Positions 10,691-21,450 of a stretch of DNA of 64,000 bases are shown one piece after another. How positions within the stretch are numbered: the first letter of the stretch is position 1; every line of letters begins with the position of its first letter. The notes beneath the pieces were generated by a model. The model was not told the origin of the DNA, ran no database searches, and was given only the letters and a program-made list of their open reading frames with translations. The translations under genes and the position numbers were made by a program. Source of the DNA: Zoroaster sp. YZ-2022 (Eukaryota; Echinodermata; Asteroidea; Forcipulatida; Zoroasteridae); contig CM055816.1 in NCBI GenBank assembly GCA_029582265.1, positions 9,921,877 through 9,985,876 on the forward strand, written 5' to 3'.

Positions 10691-11840
10691 TCCTAAGCAG
10701 GGGCGGATCCAAGGTGATTGAAAATGGGGAACTGCTTAAAAGGGGGCCACTCATAAATTCAAAGAAAGCTGAATGGGCACTTGCTCTCTTTGTCCGGCTC
10801 CAACTGATCCGCTAATTTGCCCCTAGCTCCCACGATCTGCCAATGATCCTCAGTATTACATGAAACTACGATCAAACGCAGGGGTTGTCAATGGGTACGA
10901 TTTCTTGTGACGATTGGAAGAGCAGGGAGGGTGAAGGAAGAAGCAGGACCCCTGACCTACTCCTCCCCATCCCACCCCAAGCCCTACCGACACCCATTAT
11001 TTTAATTCCACAAACAAAATCGGTATTAAATTTCAAAGTTTGTTTCTTGCTAGAATATATGTGTGAGTATGGACACGTCAAGGGAAGGTTTTTAAGTGTG
11101 AATTTGTTATCAAAATGAAGTGGAATATTGTAATAATTTGTGCGCTTTGTTTTAAAATTTAAATATTTATTGTTATAATATATTGTTTTGTGAACGATAA
11201 TTACTCGGCGTGTATTTTATACTACTTGGGGTATATTACCATTACCCCCCCCCCCCCCCGTCATACATACATGGGGGAATCACCCTGTCCCCTGGATCAA
11301 TTCCAAGGGGTGAAATCATAAGCTCATCTCGTGCTATTAATGAAATTGTACGTTCTCTTTCTCTTTTACACCTCACGGTCCTTTCAGAGCCACCATAGTA
11401 GACCATAGTGTATCTGCTGACGAACGTTTGTTGAATGGCAATGAAGGCGCATGCATACACACAGTCCTGCACAACGTTGTCGAACCGTATTAACTTGAGT
11501 ACTTTTTTTTATCGCGTGATAAATTATGTTTTAATTTGTGTGTATTTATTTGCATTCACTGATCATTTTTAGTTTTCTGTCTCACTTGAAAGTTAGTAAC
11601 TAAAAATAAATAATTTAAAAACTGAGCTTATTGTGTACATAATGATGAAAACTTTGTCAAAAATAAACACAAAATGATGCAATGACGTAATATTTGCCAG
11701 TGTGTCAGATGTATTTAACCACGTAGATTCCTCTAAAGCTTCGTTCCCTTTTGCCTGTCAGTAAACCTGTGCCTCACTTGTACCTTTGGGATGTCTTACA
11801 CTGAGCTTAGGAAACTGAAATTGGTCTGGATCATTTTCCT
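10691..11840. other. Stretch with no gene; contains a C tract
   Basis: A 'gggcggatcc' word lies at about 10,703 and a run of 15 C at about 11,246-11,260. The short frames on either strand (for example 11,242-11,472 minus) have no recognisable product. Confidence 0.4.
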
Positions 11841-12290
11841 CCTCAGTTAGCAAAGGAATTCAATTTATTGTTGTACAATAGTTTACAATGAATGTAATGA
11901 TGTATTAACTGGAGGCAGTGAGAATCCAGGCTGTAAGGTAAATGAAGGGTGGAAACACGACGAAAAATAGGAATCGCATACAAAAATGTACATGGTAAAA
12001 TTACATGTATGATGATATAAAGGGGGAATATGCCCGCCCTGCCCCCTCCCCGATCCATCAGTGGTTTGAGACTCAATTGCAATCACATGATCAACCTGAA
12101 TAACAATAACATTCAATTACGGAATTAAAATCCAAAACCTTTGGACTTTAATTTTTCATTTAGTTTCTCATTTAGCCCATTTATCTCCTCCCCACAGTTG
12201 GCTTGTAAACAATAAGGTCTTACTGAAAACAGACTTATTTTGTTTTTTTCTTTTCTTTTAAGATTACCAATAGTTTACAATGAAAGTAAT
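11841..12290 (+). repeat. Dispersed repeat family A, copy with the satellite progenitor segment
   Basis: The segment at about 11,995-12,075 ('acatgtatgatgatataaag', C-rich tract, then 'tggtttgagactca') is, piece by piece, the unit of the satellite at 46,528-47,690. 12,040-12,155 matches 105-225. This copy therefore links the dispersed element with the satellite. Confidence 0.6.
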
Positions 12291-12298
12291 GATGTACT

Positions 12299-12499
12299 CA
12301 CTGGCGTAAATGTAAAGTGGGGGGGGGGTGATTTTGAAATTTGGGTGCACGGTATAGCTTGAAGTTCTGCATGTGTATTTTTATTATATATATTTTTTCA
12401 ACGCATGGAAAATTCTGGGGGATGATTCTATGGACCATCCCACCCAGTCCAAAATATGGGGGGTGATATATCCCCCATCCCCCGGGATTTACGCCCTTG
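12299..12499. mobile_element. hAT-like MITE with 8-bp target duplication
   Basis: The 201-bp insert has terminal inverted repeats built on 'ggcgtaaat' (left) and 'atttacgcc' (right), each followed inward by a G/C tract. It is flanked by gatgtact (12,291-12,298) and gatgtatt (12,500-12,507), an 8-bp duplication with one mismatch, as expected for hAT elements. It splits a family A repeat whose uninterrupted form is at about 11,895. Confidence 0.8.
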
Positions 12500-12507
12500 G
12501 ATGTATT

Positions 12508-13729
12508 TACTGGAGGCAGGGAGAATCTAGGCTGCATGGTAAATGAACGGTGAGAACACGACACAAAAGAACACACTACCATTAAACTGAATAAGGCATT
12601 ATATAGAACAATGACGTAAATGCGGCGAGGTTCAGTCAACTGAAACGTTGCCTAGTCATGGTTGTTGGTATATTATGGGTGCACCTTACTAAATAAAATA
12701 CGGTAGTGACCAAATTCATTTGCCGAGCTCATTATTCTTAATTTGTATGCCATCACTTTGTGATGGACTTTGTAAAAATGGTCCAATATCATGACCTGGG
12801 GTCCTTGACTTCCAAGTGTGAGTAATTTTGATACCCTGGTCCTAATTGTCCTAGAAGCGTAGGACCATTTTCCGAAAATGGATGCTTGCCTCTATAGTGT
12901 AGAGGATGGTTTCCTTTGGGATTGGAATAACTGGACGGGCCTCTGGAGTATGCACATTAAATTGAAAATAAAATAAAAGTTAGACATCACTAAATATTTT
13001 GGTTTTTGTGTAAATTATTTTGTTTGGAAAAGGACATTATTATAAGTAATATTTTCCAATGTTCTTTACTTTTGTTAACGCTCTGCTCGTCACACGTATT
13101 AGCCTTGATCAAGGCGCGTTGGAACGGTTTGGTCGCATAATTTTGCCCCGCTAAGCTATCCTAACTCCAGTGCACATACACACAATGCACGGATCCATAT
13201 GTATACTGTATGCACTTACATCTACATGAAAAAGACAGTGTGTACAAGTACACACATGTATGTAGTACAGTACATAATGTATGTAGTACACTATACATTA
13301 CTGTACATATATATGTACAACATCTACATACAGTGACCATTCGTCATCGCGCCTTCATCCTTCTGTACATGCCAACATTTAAGGCAGAGCTTATCAATTC
13401 TAATAACCAAATTCAAATACGAAAGACGTGTTCTCATTGGTTATTTGGTTGGCCCAGCAACTGCTTGCTGTGCGCGATGTACATTGTACTAGACAACGTG
13501 TATATACATGTATCGTGCAGTGTGGGTGGGATCAAACGGGTCAAAGCTAGGGACCTGTAATTAGCCATCATTTAAAATGAACCGCCCACAAATCAACAAT
13601 TTATGCATATGACTTTCCATTGGAATTCCAATGGGAAAATAAAGAAACACATAAGCTTTCGATTGCAGAAGGGTCAAGACTGTTGATTGAGTTCGAACGT
13701 CCGAGGTCACACTGCACAACCGTATCATT
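12508..13729. other. Stretch with MITE remnant, no gene
   Basis: About 13,105-13,160 ('gccttgatcaaggcgcgttggaacgg..ttggtcgcataattttgcccc') is an inverted fragment of the hAT-like MITE at 23,863-24,039. About 13,240-13,330 is rich in TACATGTA/TACATA words. The 116-codon frame at 13,210-13,560 reads through this low-complexity DNA and is not convincing. Confidence 0.45.
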
Positions 13730-13916
13730 GGCGGATCCAGGGGGGCTAAGGGGCTGTAACCCCCCTACAATCGTAAAAAAAAAAAGGTATTTCCCCTCAT
13801 TTCCCCCTCACTGTGCTTTGTTTTTATCTCCCTTTGATTGTTTCATTGTAATTTTTGTAGTACTGAAAAATCGTTCTTGATTCTCAGCCCCCCCTAAAAA
13901 TATTCTGGATCCGCCC
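13730..13916. mobile_element. MITE with GGCGGATCCAG termini
   Basis: The ends ggcggatccag (left) and ctggatccgcc (right) are inverted, followed inward by G-rich and C-rich tracts (ggggggctaagg against agccccccctaa). The right half recurs at 27,823-27,900 in reverse orientation. It has no coding capacity. Confidence 0.75.
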
Positions 13917-13989
13917 ATGCGTATCCACGACTCGGTTATTGATCTAGTCTTGGTTAAAAACTGCGTTTGTATGTTTTTGATACACGATC

Positions 13990-14130
13990 CAACGGCGCTA
14001 CACGAACGCTACAATCACGAACCACTACCACACACGAACCGTTACCACACACGAACCGCTACCACACACGAACCGCTACCACACACGAACCACTACAATC
14101 ACGAACCGCTACCACACACGAACAGTCTTG
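13990..14130 (+). repeat. Short tandem repeat of accacacacgaaccgct type
   Basis: About seven imperfect copies of a 17-18-bp unit ('taccacacacgaaccg', some with 'tacaatcacgaaccg'). It produces a repetitive open frame (13,917-14,345) that I do not regard as a gene. Confidence 0.75.
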
Positions 14131-14504
14131 GGAATTTCGTAGAAACTCCCCTGAATACGGGGAAACCACTACGCATGCGTCAATTTGAAATGCTAGCGCG
14201 GCCAGCATTTTTAGTGCGGACGCACATAAACAACAACGGACTACCGTGTTCACTGATCGACAACTTCACGGCATTCCGTTGTGTATATGGTAAATATAGC
14301 CAGGGTTTTCAGTTGTGGGCCGAAAAAGAGAATCAGAATGGGTAAAACAAACAAATATGGAAACGTATTGCAGTTTCATTATTAAGCCTTACAGAAATTG
14401 TGTAAATAAGTTCGACACATGTGTTATGTAAAATTGTAATACAGCAAATTGTTGGAAATAGAGTTGCCTGCATTTTGCTGTAAATTTACATGTTTGTTTT
14501 TTAC

Positions 14505-15085
14505 AGTGTGCCTCCTTTATCCACTAATCTTCCCCCTGGCTCAATCGATCTGCCAATGATACTTAGTATTACTTTTCATAAAGCCATAAGCAAATGCATT
14601 TGTGCCTTTACGTGGTGTCTGATGAGGGGGTAAGGTTTAAAAGTGGCGGTGATTTCTAGAGACAACGAGAGGGATGGTATAAGTAGGACCCCTAGCTAAC
14701 CTAGTACCCCTACACGACTCTGGACCTCTCCCGACTCCCCCAGAATCCCTAGATGCCCAGACTGACATTCCCAATTGAAATATGTAGGATTTTTAATTTG
14801 TTTATTTTCCCGTTGTTTTTCTGCCTACGTTCACAAGTGTACTGCCCACTTTTAGAATTCTAGAAGAAATCGTTAAGTGTTATACTTGAACGTGATGTAT
14901 GTTTTGCGAAAGAATAGAATTATACTAATGGCTACCATGTCAGCGATATAATCGTTTTGAAATCATGGAAAACAGTTCCGTCTTTGTAATAACACATTGA
15001 ATTATTATTACCTTGGAGTCACAAGCTGAATGAAGTGTGCGTGCTTTCAATACGCGCGCGTATGATGCATATAAGTTTTGAAAAG
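14505..15085 (+). repeat. Dispersed repeat family B, copy 2, with extended 3' part
   Basis: 14,505-14,815 matches 575-870. 14,720-15,080 matches 16,390-16,755, including 'ctagaagaaatcgttaagtg' and 'tacgcgcgcgtatga'. It is a repeated non-coding segment of unknown origin. Confidence 0.7.
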
Positions 15086-15439
15086 AATAAATCCAGTGGT
15101 AAGATCATACCTCTCGCTCTGTCTTCTTCATAAGTTATATGCATTTGTGTACGTAGGCAGAATTATACTTGCACAATAATTATTAAAAGTGATTAATGAA
15201 ATTTCTAGATATTTAAGAAACCAATTTCAAAGTTTTGTATTTGATTAATTAAATATCATTTATATTTCTCAAACACTTTTAAAAGGTGGTGTGAATTGTT
15301 AGTTGCTGTTTCTTTTTCTTTTATTAAAAATGGCTAAATTGTTCATATAACGTATTATTGTAGCAATGAGGCAGGTGTTGCGGGATGCAAGGTTAAAAAT
15401 AAACAGGACAAGATGATTACGTACAATGGACAATTCACC

Positions 15440-15870
15440 ACAGGGTTAAGAGATGAATATGTTGTGCTAGTTGAAAATAAGACAAAATCTGCGAACTATT
15501 GTCAACCTGTCAGTTCCGGTCCATTGCAAACTCCTACTGGTATGGATAACTACAAAATCCAATTTACGCTATTAAAAGGGAAAGCAATTAATTAATGGCT
15601 TACTGTTAGAGTTTCCCCCGCATTTGGCTTGTAAGTAATATATTATAAGAGTTTAAGCACACAACTGATAACAAAAAACAAGCAACTAATCACTTCCCAC
15701 AAAGTATTGGCGTCAATCGCTACTGATTGGTCGCTATTGCGAACTGTTAGTTCCAGTCCATTGCAAACTCCTACTGGTATGGATAACTACAAGATTAAAT
15801 TTGCGCTATTAAAAGGGAAAGCAATTAGACTAATTAATGGCTTACTATTAGCGTTTCCCCAGATGGATTG
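15440..15870 (+). repeat. Imperfect direct duplication, about 180 bp, two copies
   Basis: 15,490-15,620 and 15,735-15,862 share 'tccattgcaaactcctactg' and 'gctattaaaagggaaagcaa'. The short frame at 15,413-15,595 covers one copy and has no known homologue that I recognise. Confidence 0.7.
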
Positions 15871-16044
15871 TAAATAATAATATGACACTTTAATTAAGCT
15901 CTGATAAATGTTTGTCACGATCAATATCGCACACAATTAATAACAAAAAACATGCAATATTATAAGAATGGATGCATGTCTAATGATGCAAGACTAATTA
16001 CTCCCCCAAAGTATTTTATTTTATTTTTTGAGGGGGTGGCGTGC

Positions 16045-16349
16045 AACCAGTGGCGCAGCGGCTTCAGAATTGTAAGCCTTAACTCGTACTTTGTTATCCA
16101 CTCATCGAGACTAACCTTGGTAAACAATTGTATTTTATTGGTTTATTTAAACAACTACACAACTGCAGAGCCTTTCTGTATAATAGTCATTTCTGGATGT
16201 GGACAATGATTTTTTAAATGAATGTTTAAAGTCCAATGTGCCTTATAATTGTATTTACATATTGTGTAGTAATGCATGTACAGCGCTTTGGGGGTCTTGT
16301 CATAGACGGAATGCGCTTTATAAATGTGATTTATTATTATTATTATTCA
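16045..16349 (+). mobile_element. SINE with conserved core and (ATT)n tail
   Basis: The body at about 16,165-16,240 ('gcagagcctttctgtataat..tcatttctggatgtgg') matches the body of the SINEs at 3,762 and 62,983. It ends with 'cagcgctttgggggt..gcgctttataaatgtg' and ATT repeats, a LINE-related 3' tail found in many marine SINEs. The head contains 'agtggcgcagcggctt', plausible as a box A. Confidence 0.6.
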
Positions 16350-16384
16350 TTTTAAAAGTTATTTTGCCAATGATTATAATTATT

Positions 16385-16755
16385 TGTGTCTCTTTTTCTG
16401 GACCTCTCCTGACTCCCCCGGAACCCCTATACCCAAGATGCCCAGACTGACATTCCCAATTGAAATGTGTAGGATTTTTTTTCTCGTTGTTATTCTGCCT
16501 ACGTACACATGTACTGCCCAATTTTTCTTTATAGAATTCTAGAAGAAATCGTTAAGTGTTATACTTGGACGTGATGTATGTTTTGTAAAATAATAGAAAT
16601 ATACCAATGGCTACCATGTGTGCAATACAATCGTTTTGAAATCATGGAAAACAGTTCAGTCTTTGTAATAACACATTGAATTATTATTGCTTTGGAGCCA
16701 CAAGTTGAAAACAAGTGTGCGTGCTTTCAATACGCGCGCGTATGACGCATATACG
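16385..16755 (+). repeat. Dispersed repeat family B, partial copy 3
   Basis: It matches 14,720-15,080 over its length with small deletions, and starts just after the SINE tail. Confidence 0.7.
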
Positions 16756-16764
16756 TTATGAAGA

Positions 16765-17078
16765 GGATAGGAGGTGTCAATGGATGGGTGTCGATGGAGG
16801 GGGTGTCATTGGAGGGTGTGTCGATGGAGGGTGTGTCAATGGAGGGGGTGTCAACGGAGGGGTGTCTATGTAGGGGGTGTCAATGGAGGGGTGTCGATGG
16901 AGGGTGTTGCATTGAGGGGGTGTCAACGGAAGAGGTGTCGATGGAGGAGGTATCGATGGAGTGTGTGTCAATGGAGGTGTCGATGAGGGGGTGTCGATTG
17001 AGGGGGTGTCGATGGAGGAGGTGCCGATGGAGGAGGTGTCGATGAGGGGGTGTCGATGGAGGGGTCGATGGAGTCAAA
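16765..17078 (+). repeat. GTGTCGATGGAGG minisatellite
   Basis: About 17 imperfect copies of a 15-21-bp unit based on 'gtgtcgatggaggg'. The open frames on both strands come from the purine-rich repeat and are not genes. Confidence 0.85.
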
Positions 17079-17154
17079 TGAGACTACTATAGGACTACAC
17101 CTAGGTTAAGCTTTTGATGAAAACGCTGACATGTGTTTCGGATGTATTGATAAT

Positions 17155-18106
17155 GGGCCGAATATATAAAAAGTAGCATTTGCTTTTTCTAGGCTTTTTC
17201 TTGAATATTTATAAATAAAACTAAGTAATTGCTCATAACCAAAATCTTCTGCTTATAAGCAGAAGCACAAGCTCGTTTCTTGTAAGCAAATGCTTTACAA
17301 ATTAGCAAATGCTAATTTACTTATAACCAGAAGCATTTGTTCGTAGTTTTGCAAGCTCCTCCACACCAGCTTGATCTTTTACTCACGCCTTCATGCTTAA
17401 CTGTGAGCACCATATGTTCATGCATGTAAGAGAAGGTCATCAGGTGTATAAGAACAGGATTAATCGTGCTGAGACATCTCCTGGCACCTATCGAAAATTG
17501 TTTCGATTTGATAAAGGAAAATGTTGAGTGGCTTGCACAAACATTTCTGCCCGAAAGGCATGAGACACGCGGTGGATGCTTGTCACCAGTGGAGCGCATG
17601 GAGACAACTTTGCGTTATTTACAAGATCCAGGCTACCAGACCTCAGTAGCAGAGGTGATTGGGATAGCCCAGCCCACTGTAAGTACATACGTTGCATGTA
17701 CTTTGGACCGCATATCTGCCCAACGCCCAACATGGAAAAAATTTCCTGTGTCTAATGCTGATCTGACGGACGCAAAGCAACGGTGGGCTGATAAGCTCGG
17801 TTTTCCCTTTACGCTTGGGGCCATCGACTGCACTCATGTACGTATTGATAAGCCAAGTGGACAGTTCGGGGATGAATTCATAAATCGCAAGAACTTTCCT
17901 TCATTCAATGTTCAGGAATGAATACCGCTATTGTTGTTGACCTAAGCATTTGCTAGGCAAGAGAAAGAAAAAGCTATTAGTCAAAGCAAATTGTTATTTA
18001 TACGTTTTTAAGCAATTGCTTTGGCTTTTGCTTCTGCTTGGTAAGCAATTGCTTTTTCTAGGTGCTTCTTCTTGTAAGCAAATGCTACTTTTTATTTATT
18101 CGGCCC
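17155..18106 (+). mobile_element. Harbinger-type DNA transposon, internally truncated
   Basis: The terminal inverted repeat starts gggccgaata.ataaaaag and runs 31 bp with one mismatch between 17,155-17,185 and 18,076-18,106. AAT is duplicated on both sides (17,152-17,154; 18,107-18,109), a 3-bp target as expected for PIF/Harbinger. The subterminal regions (17,175-17,345 and 17,945-18,085) are packed with agcaaatgct and agcaattgct palindromes. Between them is a truncated transposase gene. It lacks the C-terminal half of the catalytic domain, so it is non-autonomous. Confidence 0.85.
17466..17921 (+). pseudogene. Truncated Harbinger (HARBI1-like) transposase
   Basis: The frame of 151 codons shows a helix-turn-helix-like segment (LSPVERMETTLRYL, then VAEVIGIAQPTVSTYV). 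The start of the DDE nuclease domain follows: GAIDCTHVRIDKP, with the first catalytic aspartate in IDCTH, then FINRKNFPSFNVQE and a stop. Intact HARBI1-type proteins are about 350 residues and continue with the second Asp and the Glu after 'NVQ'; here those are missing. The protein would cut and join transposon ends in the nucleus; this version cannot. The first residue used here is not certain, because the true start may lie in a decayed upstream exon. Confidence 0.85.
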
Positions 18107-19448
18107 AATATTGGGCAGTGATGTCCCAGGTTCTTTGTTTAGTTGGGGTACAGCACTTCTTCTCTGTGAAAATATGGCTGTTAGAAAAATTTCTGGAGGT
18201 CAGCGTCCGTCTTTTGAATACTCTGAATGGGGAATTGGACTGGGATCACGATTGCTTGGGCTTGTAATCTTACATCGTCCACCTTATTCAGCTGTTCATC
18301 TAGTTACTGTGTCGACTTTTTAAGGGATTTTCTTGATTACATGAATCAGTCATTTTGTGCAAAGAAGTATTAATTATTACTGGGGATTTTAATATACATG
18401 TTAATTGTGTGAGCAATCCAGATGCAGCTTCTTTTTTGGAGTTGATTGAATCATTGGGTTTGTCTCAGCATGTTAATTTTCCTATACACATGTATCGGGC
18501 CACACTCTTGACCTGTTAATTACTCGTCAGTCTGACACCCTTGCCTGTAAATTAGTCCCTGATTTATTATTTAGTGATCATTATTCGTTTAAGTGCTCGT
18601 TAAATTTCCATAGGCCACCTTTACATGTTAAGTGCCTATCATTTAGGAAAATTAGTGAGATCAATCCTGAGAAGTTTAAAAGGGACATATCTTCAAAATT
18701 TGAGCAATGTAGTGTTTTTAACAGTTCAAGTAATATTGTTAACGTCCAATGGTACCTTGGTTTAATTTGGATATAAAACACGCAAAGCAGGAGAGAAGGA
18801 AACTGGAAAAGATATGGCGACGGTCTAAACTTCAACATGATTTGATTTAAACATGTTAGAAACAAGGTCACAGCGCTTATGAATAAAGCACGTCAAGAGT
18901 ATTATTCAAAGGTTATTGATAATGTGCAGGGTAACTCTATATCTAAGCGGTTTTTCAAGTTTGTAATTCTCTTCTTTGTAAACCTGTTTCTGTATATCCA
19001 GAACACTCTGATGCACATAAATTAGCCAATGATATTAGTAACTTCTTTAGACAGAGAATTTTAACTATACGGTCACAGTTGAATAACATTAATACTCACC
19101 ACTTAGGTATGTTCCAACACGGTCCTGCTCGCTCAAATGGTTCGTTTGAATTTGTTAATTTTGAAATGGTCTCTGAAAGGTTGTATTCTGAAATTAATCT
19201 CTAGCTCAAGTAAAAAAATCATGTGTACTTGATCCAATGTCTACTAATTTACTTACCAAGCATTTAGACGTTTTATTGCCGTACATGATAAAAATTATCA
19301 ATGTTTCTTGAGAGTTGGGTTCTTTTCCTAGGCTGTGGAAGTCTGCAATTGTTATTCCACTTTTGAAAAAGCCTGGTTTGGAGGCAAAGGTGGAAAATTT
19401 TAGGCCTATCAGTAATCTTCAGTTTATTTCAGACACATCTCACTAATA

Positions 19449-19796
19449 ACACTGGTCTACAGCCAAAATGCTTCCGAAACAAATGAAGTCAAACTTGACT
19501 AATTATGGGTCACTGAGAATGGAAATGATGCTTAAAATATTGTTGATTGGCTCTAGTTTTCAAGATATGGTACCGTGTCAGTATCTACATAAACACATGA
19601 AAAGACCTAGGTTTACAATTCATGATTAAAAATCTGCTATGTACACCATATACAATGTAAAAACTGAAATATCTTGGAAACAGTAGCCAATCAGCAATTT
19701 TAATTGTCATATTTGAATTCAGCACATCAAAATCCATAATAAATAGCACATTTTATCTCCGAAGCAGACAACTTTAAAAACATTGTTGACCAGTGT
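19449..19796. mobile_element. 348-bp MITE inserted in the LINE reverse transcriptase
   Basis: Termini acactggtctaca (left) and tgttgaccagtgt (right) are inverted with one mismatch. The 4-bp direct repeat aata flanks it (19,445-19,448; 19,797-19,800). Ignoring the insert and one aata, the LINE reading frame runs straight through, so the boundaries are exact. It has no coding capacity. Superfamily is uncertain. Confidence 0.85.
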
Positions 19797-19800
19797 AATA

Positions 19801-20318
19801 AGTTATTCCCTGTGGCTCAGTCGTCATATCGTAAATATCATAGTACTGAAACAGCCTTGCTCAAAGTTAAAAATGATTTATTAATGGCAATGAATAGAAA
19901 GCATGTTTCTCTGTTAGTTTTATTAGACATGAGTGCAGCATTCGATACATATGATCATTTGGTCATGCTAGACACTTTACGAAACAGATTTGGATTGGGT
20001 GGTACTGTTCTTAAATGGTTTGCCTCTTATTTTCATGATAGATCTCAACGTGTTTTAATTAATGGTAAATTATCTGATGTCCACTCCCTCCAGTGGGGTG
20101 TTCCACATGGTTGCTGTTTAGGCCCATTACTTTTTATTTTATATACAAATAAACTGTTTAATATTGTTCATGCTTATCACCCCCAAGTTCATTGCTATGC
20201 CGATGACACACAGTTGTATCTCTCCTTTTCACCTGATGTGGTAGAGGACCAGGAATCAGCTCTATCGGCCATGGAATCATGTATTAATAATATTAGTCAA
20301 TGGATGGCCTATTTTTAA
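19801..20318 (+). pseudogene. LINE reverse transcriptase fragment
   Basis: It contains RKYHSTETALL, then MSAAFDTYDH (motif A; normally D-SAAFDT-DH), WGVPHGCCLGPLLF (normally GVPQGSVLGP) and YADDTQLYLSF (catalytic YADD). The frame ends at 20,318. The C-terminal region continues in other frames to 21,036 (LRSHSSENG, FWNSLP). The polymerase would copy LINE RNA at the target nick; this copy is inactive. Confidence 0.9.
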
Positions 20319-21177
20319 ACGATTGTTAGTCAGAATTTATAATCATAGGTACTCGTCAACAGTGTGCTAAGGTAAAGCTAAGAAACATAATTGGTCAGTC
20401 TAGTATTAATTCAAAGGTTTAAGTTCGTAATTTAGGAGTGTGGTTCGACACTAATCTTTCTATGCACACACATATTACTAAGACTTATAACACAGCATTA
20501 TATTATCTTCACAATATCAGGGTGATTAGAAAATACTTGACACGGGAGTCTACTAAGACGTTGATACATGCATTTATTACTTCTAGGCTGGATTACTTTT
20601 TATTATACAGTTTATTATATGTACCCCTGACACTCGTATCAGTCAACTTCAGCGTATTCAAAATGCTTGTGCTCGGCTTGTATGCAGTGCGAAGAAATAC
20701 TCTCACATCATCCCAGTATTATTTAGTCTTCATTGGCTTCCTGTTAGATACCGCATTCAGTTTAAGATACTGTTATTAACATACAAAATATTGCATGGTT
20801 TAAGTCCAGAATATTGTATTCAGCTTATTATCATCTGTCCACATTATAACTTGCGTAGCCATAGTTCAGAAAATGGCATTCTCCTTAGTTATCCACATGA
20901 ACGGAGTCGAGTACGATTGGGTGATTGTGCTTTTCAATATTCTGCTCCGTCTTTTTGGAATAGTTTGCCTGTTTTAGTTAGAAATGCTCGTACTGCAGTA
21001 CAGTATACTGTAATTAAATTTAAGAGTAGCTTTTAACGGTTGAAATTGTAATTGTTTTATCATTTTTTTTATTTGACCTAGGTTATTTGTTATGTTATAA
21101 TTTTAATTTTTACATAATCCGTCTTTTAATTGTGATGCGCATCTGAACATTTCTGTATAGAACTTGCGCAATATAAA

Positions 21178-21206
21178 TATATTAATATCATCATTATCAT
21201 CATTAT

Positions 21207-21240
<34 letters not shown>

Positions 21241-21335
21241 ATCATCGTCATCATCGTCTCTTCGTCATCATCGTCATCATCGTCATCATCGTCATCATCG
21301 TCATCATCGTCTCTTCGTCATCATCGTCATCATCA
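21178..21335 (+). repeat. (ATC/GTC)n microsatellite at LINE tail
   Basis: This run of tcatcg/tcatca triplets directly follows the LINE 3' end and probably grew from its simple tail. The serine- and histidine-rich reading frames over it are not genes. Confidence 0.9.
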
Positions 21336-21339
21336 TGGC

Positions 21340-21450
21340 TCAGAATATTGTACCATTTTCATTATTAGTAAGTAAGACTAATTGCGGTGACACCATGTGA
21401 GTCTTACTTATCCTCTTCACCGTGCAAAGCTACAAGTTTTACCTATTTTT
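21340..21450. repeat. Penelope-like tail fragments, both orientations
   Basis: 'aagtaagactaattgcggtgacaccatgtg' is the inverted form of the Penelope tail end, and 'tcttacttatcctcttcaccgtgcaaagc' the direct form. They meet within about 50 bp, as a collapsed version of the inverted pair at 29.5-29.9 kb. Confidence 0.6.

Larger units (their letters stand above)
18111..21180 (+). mobile_element. Decayed CR1/Jockey-type LINE
   Basis: The end of an apurinic endonuclease domain is seen at 18,200-18,530 in broken frames: FEYSEWGIGLGS, then HRPPYS, then words corresponding to GDFNIHVN and GHTLDLLITR. Linker sequence rich in basic residues follows (18,760-18,920), then the reverse transcriptase (19,801-20,318) and the C-terminal domain (20,438-21,036). 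The element ends near 21,175 with 'cttgcgcaatataaatat' and then ATC/GTC repeats. It is 5'-truncated beside the Harbinger element, carries many stops and frameshifts, and is split by a MITE at 19,449-19,796. It is dead. Confidence 0.85.

Noticed and set aside
13917..14345. 142-codon plus-strand frame
   Set aside because: Its centre is a short tandem repeat and the rest resembles no protein family; composition follows the repeat.
17178..17345. Repeated agcaaatgct words as host regulatory sites
   Set aside because: They are confined to the Harbinger subterminal regions and are better explained as transposon sequence.
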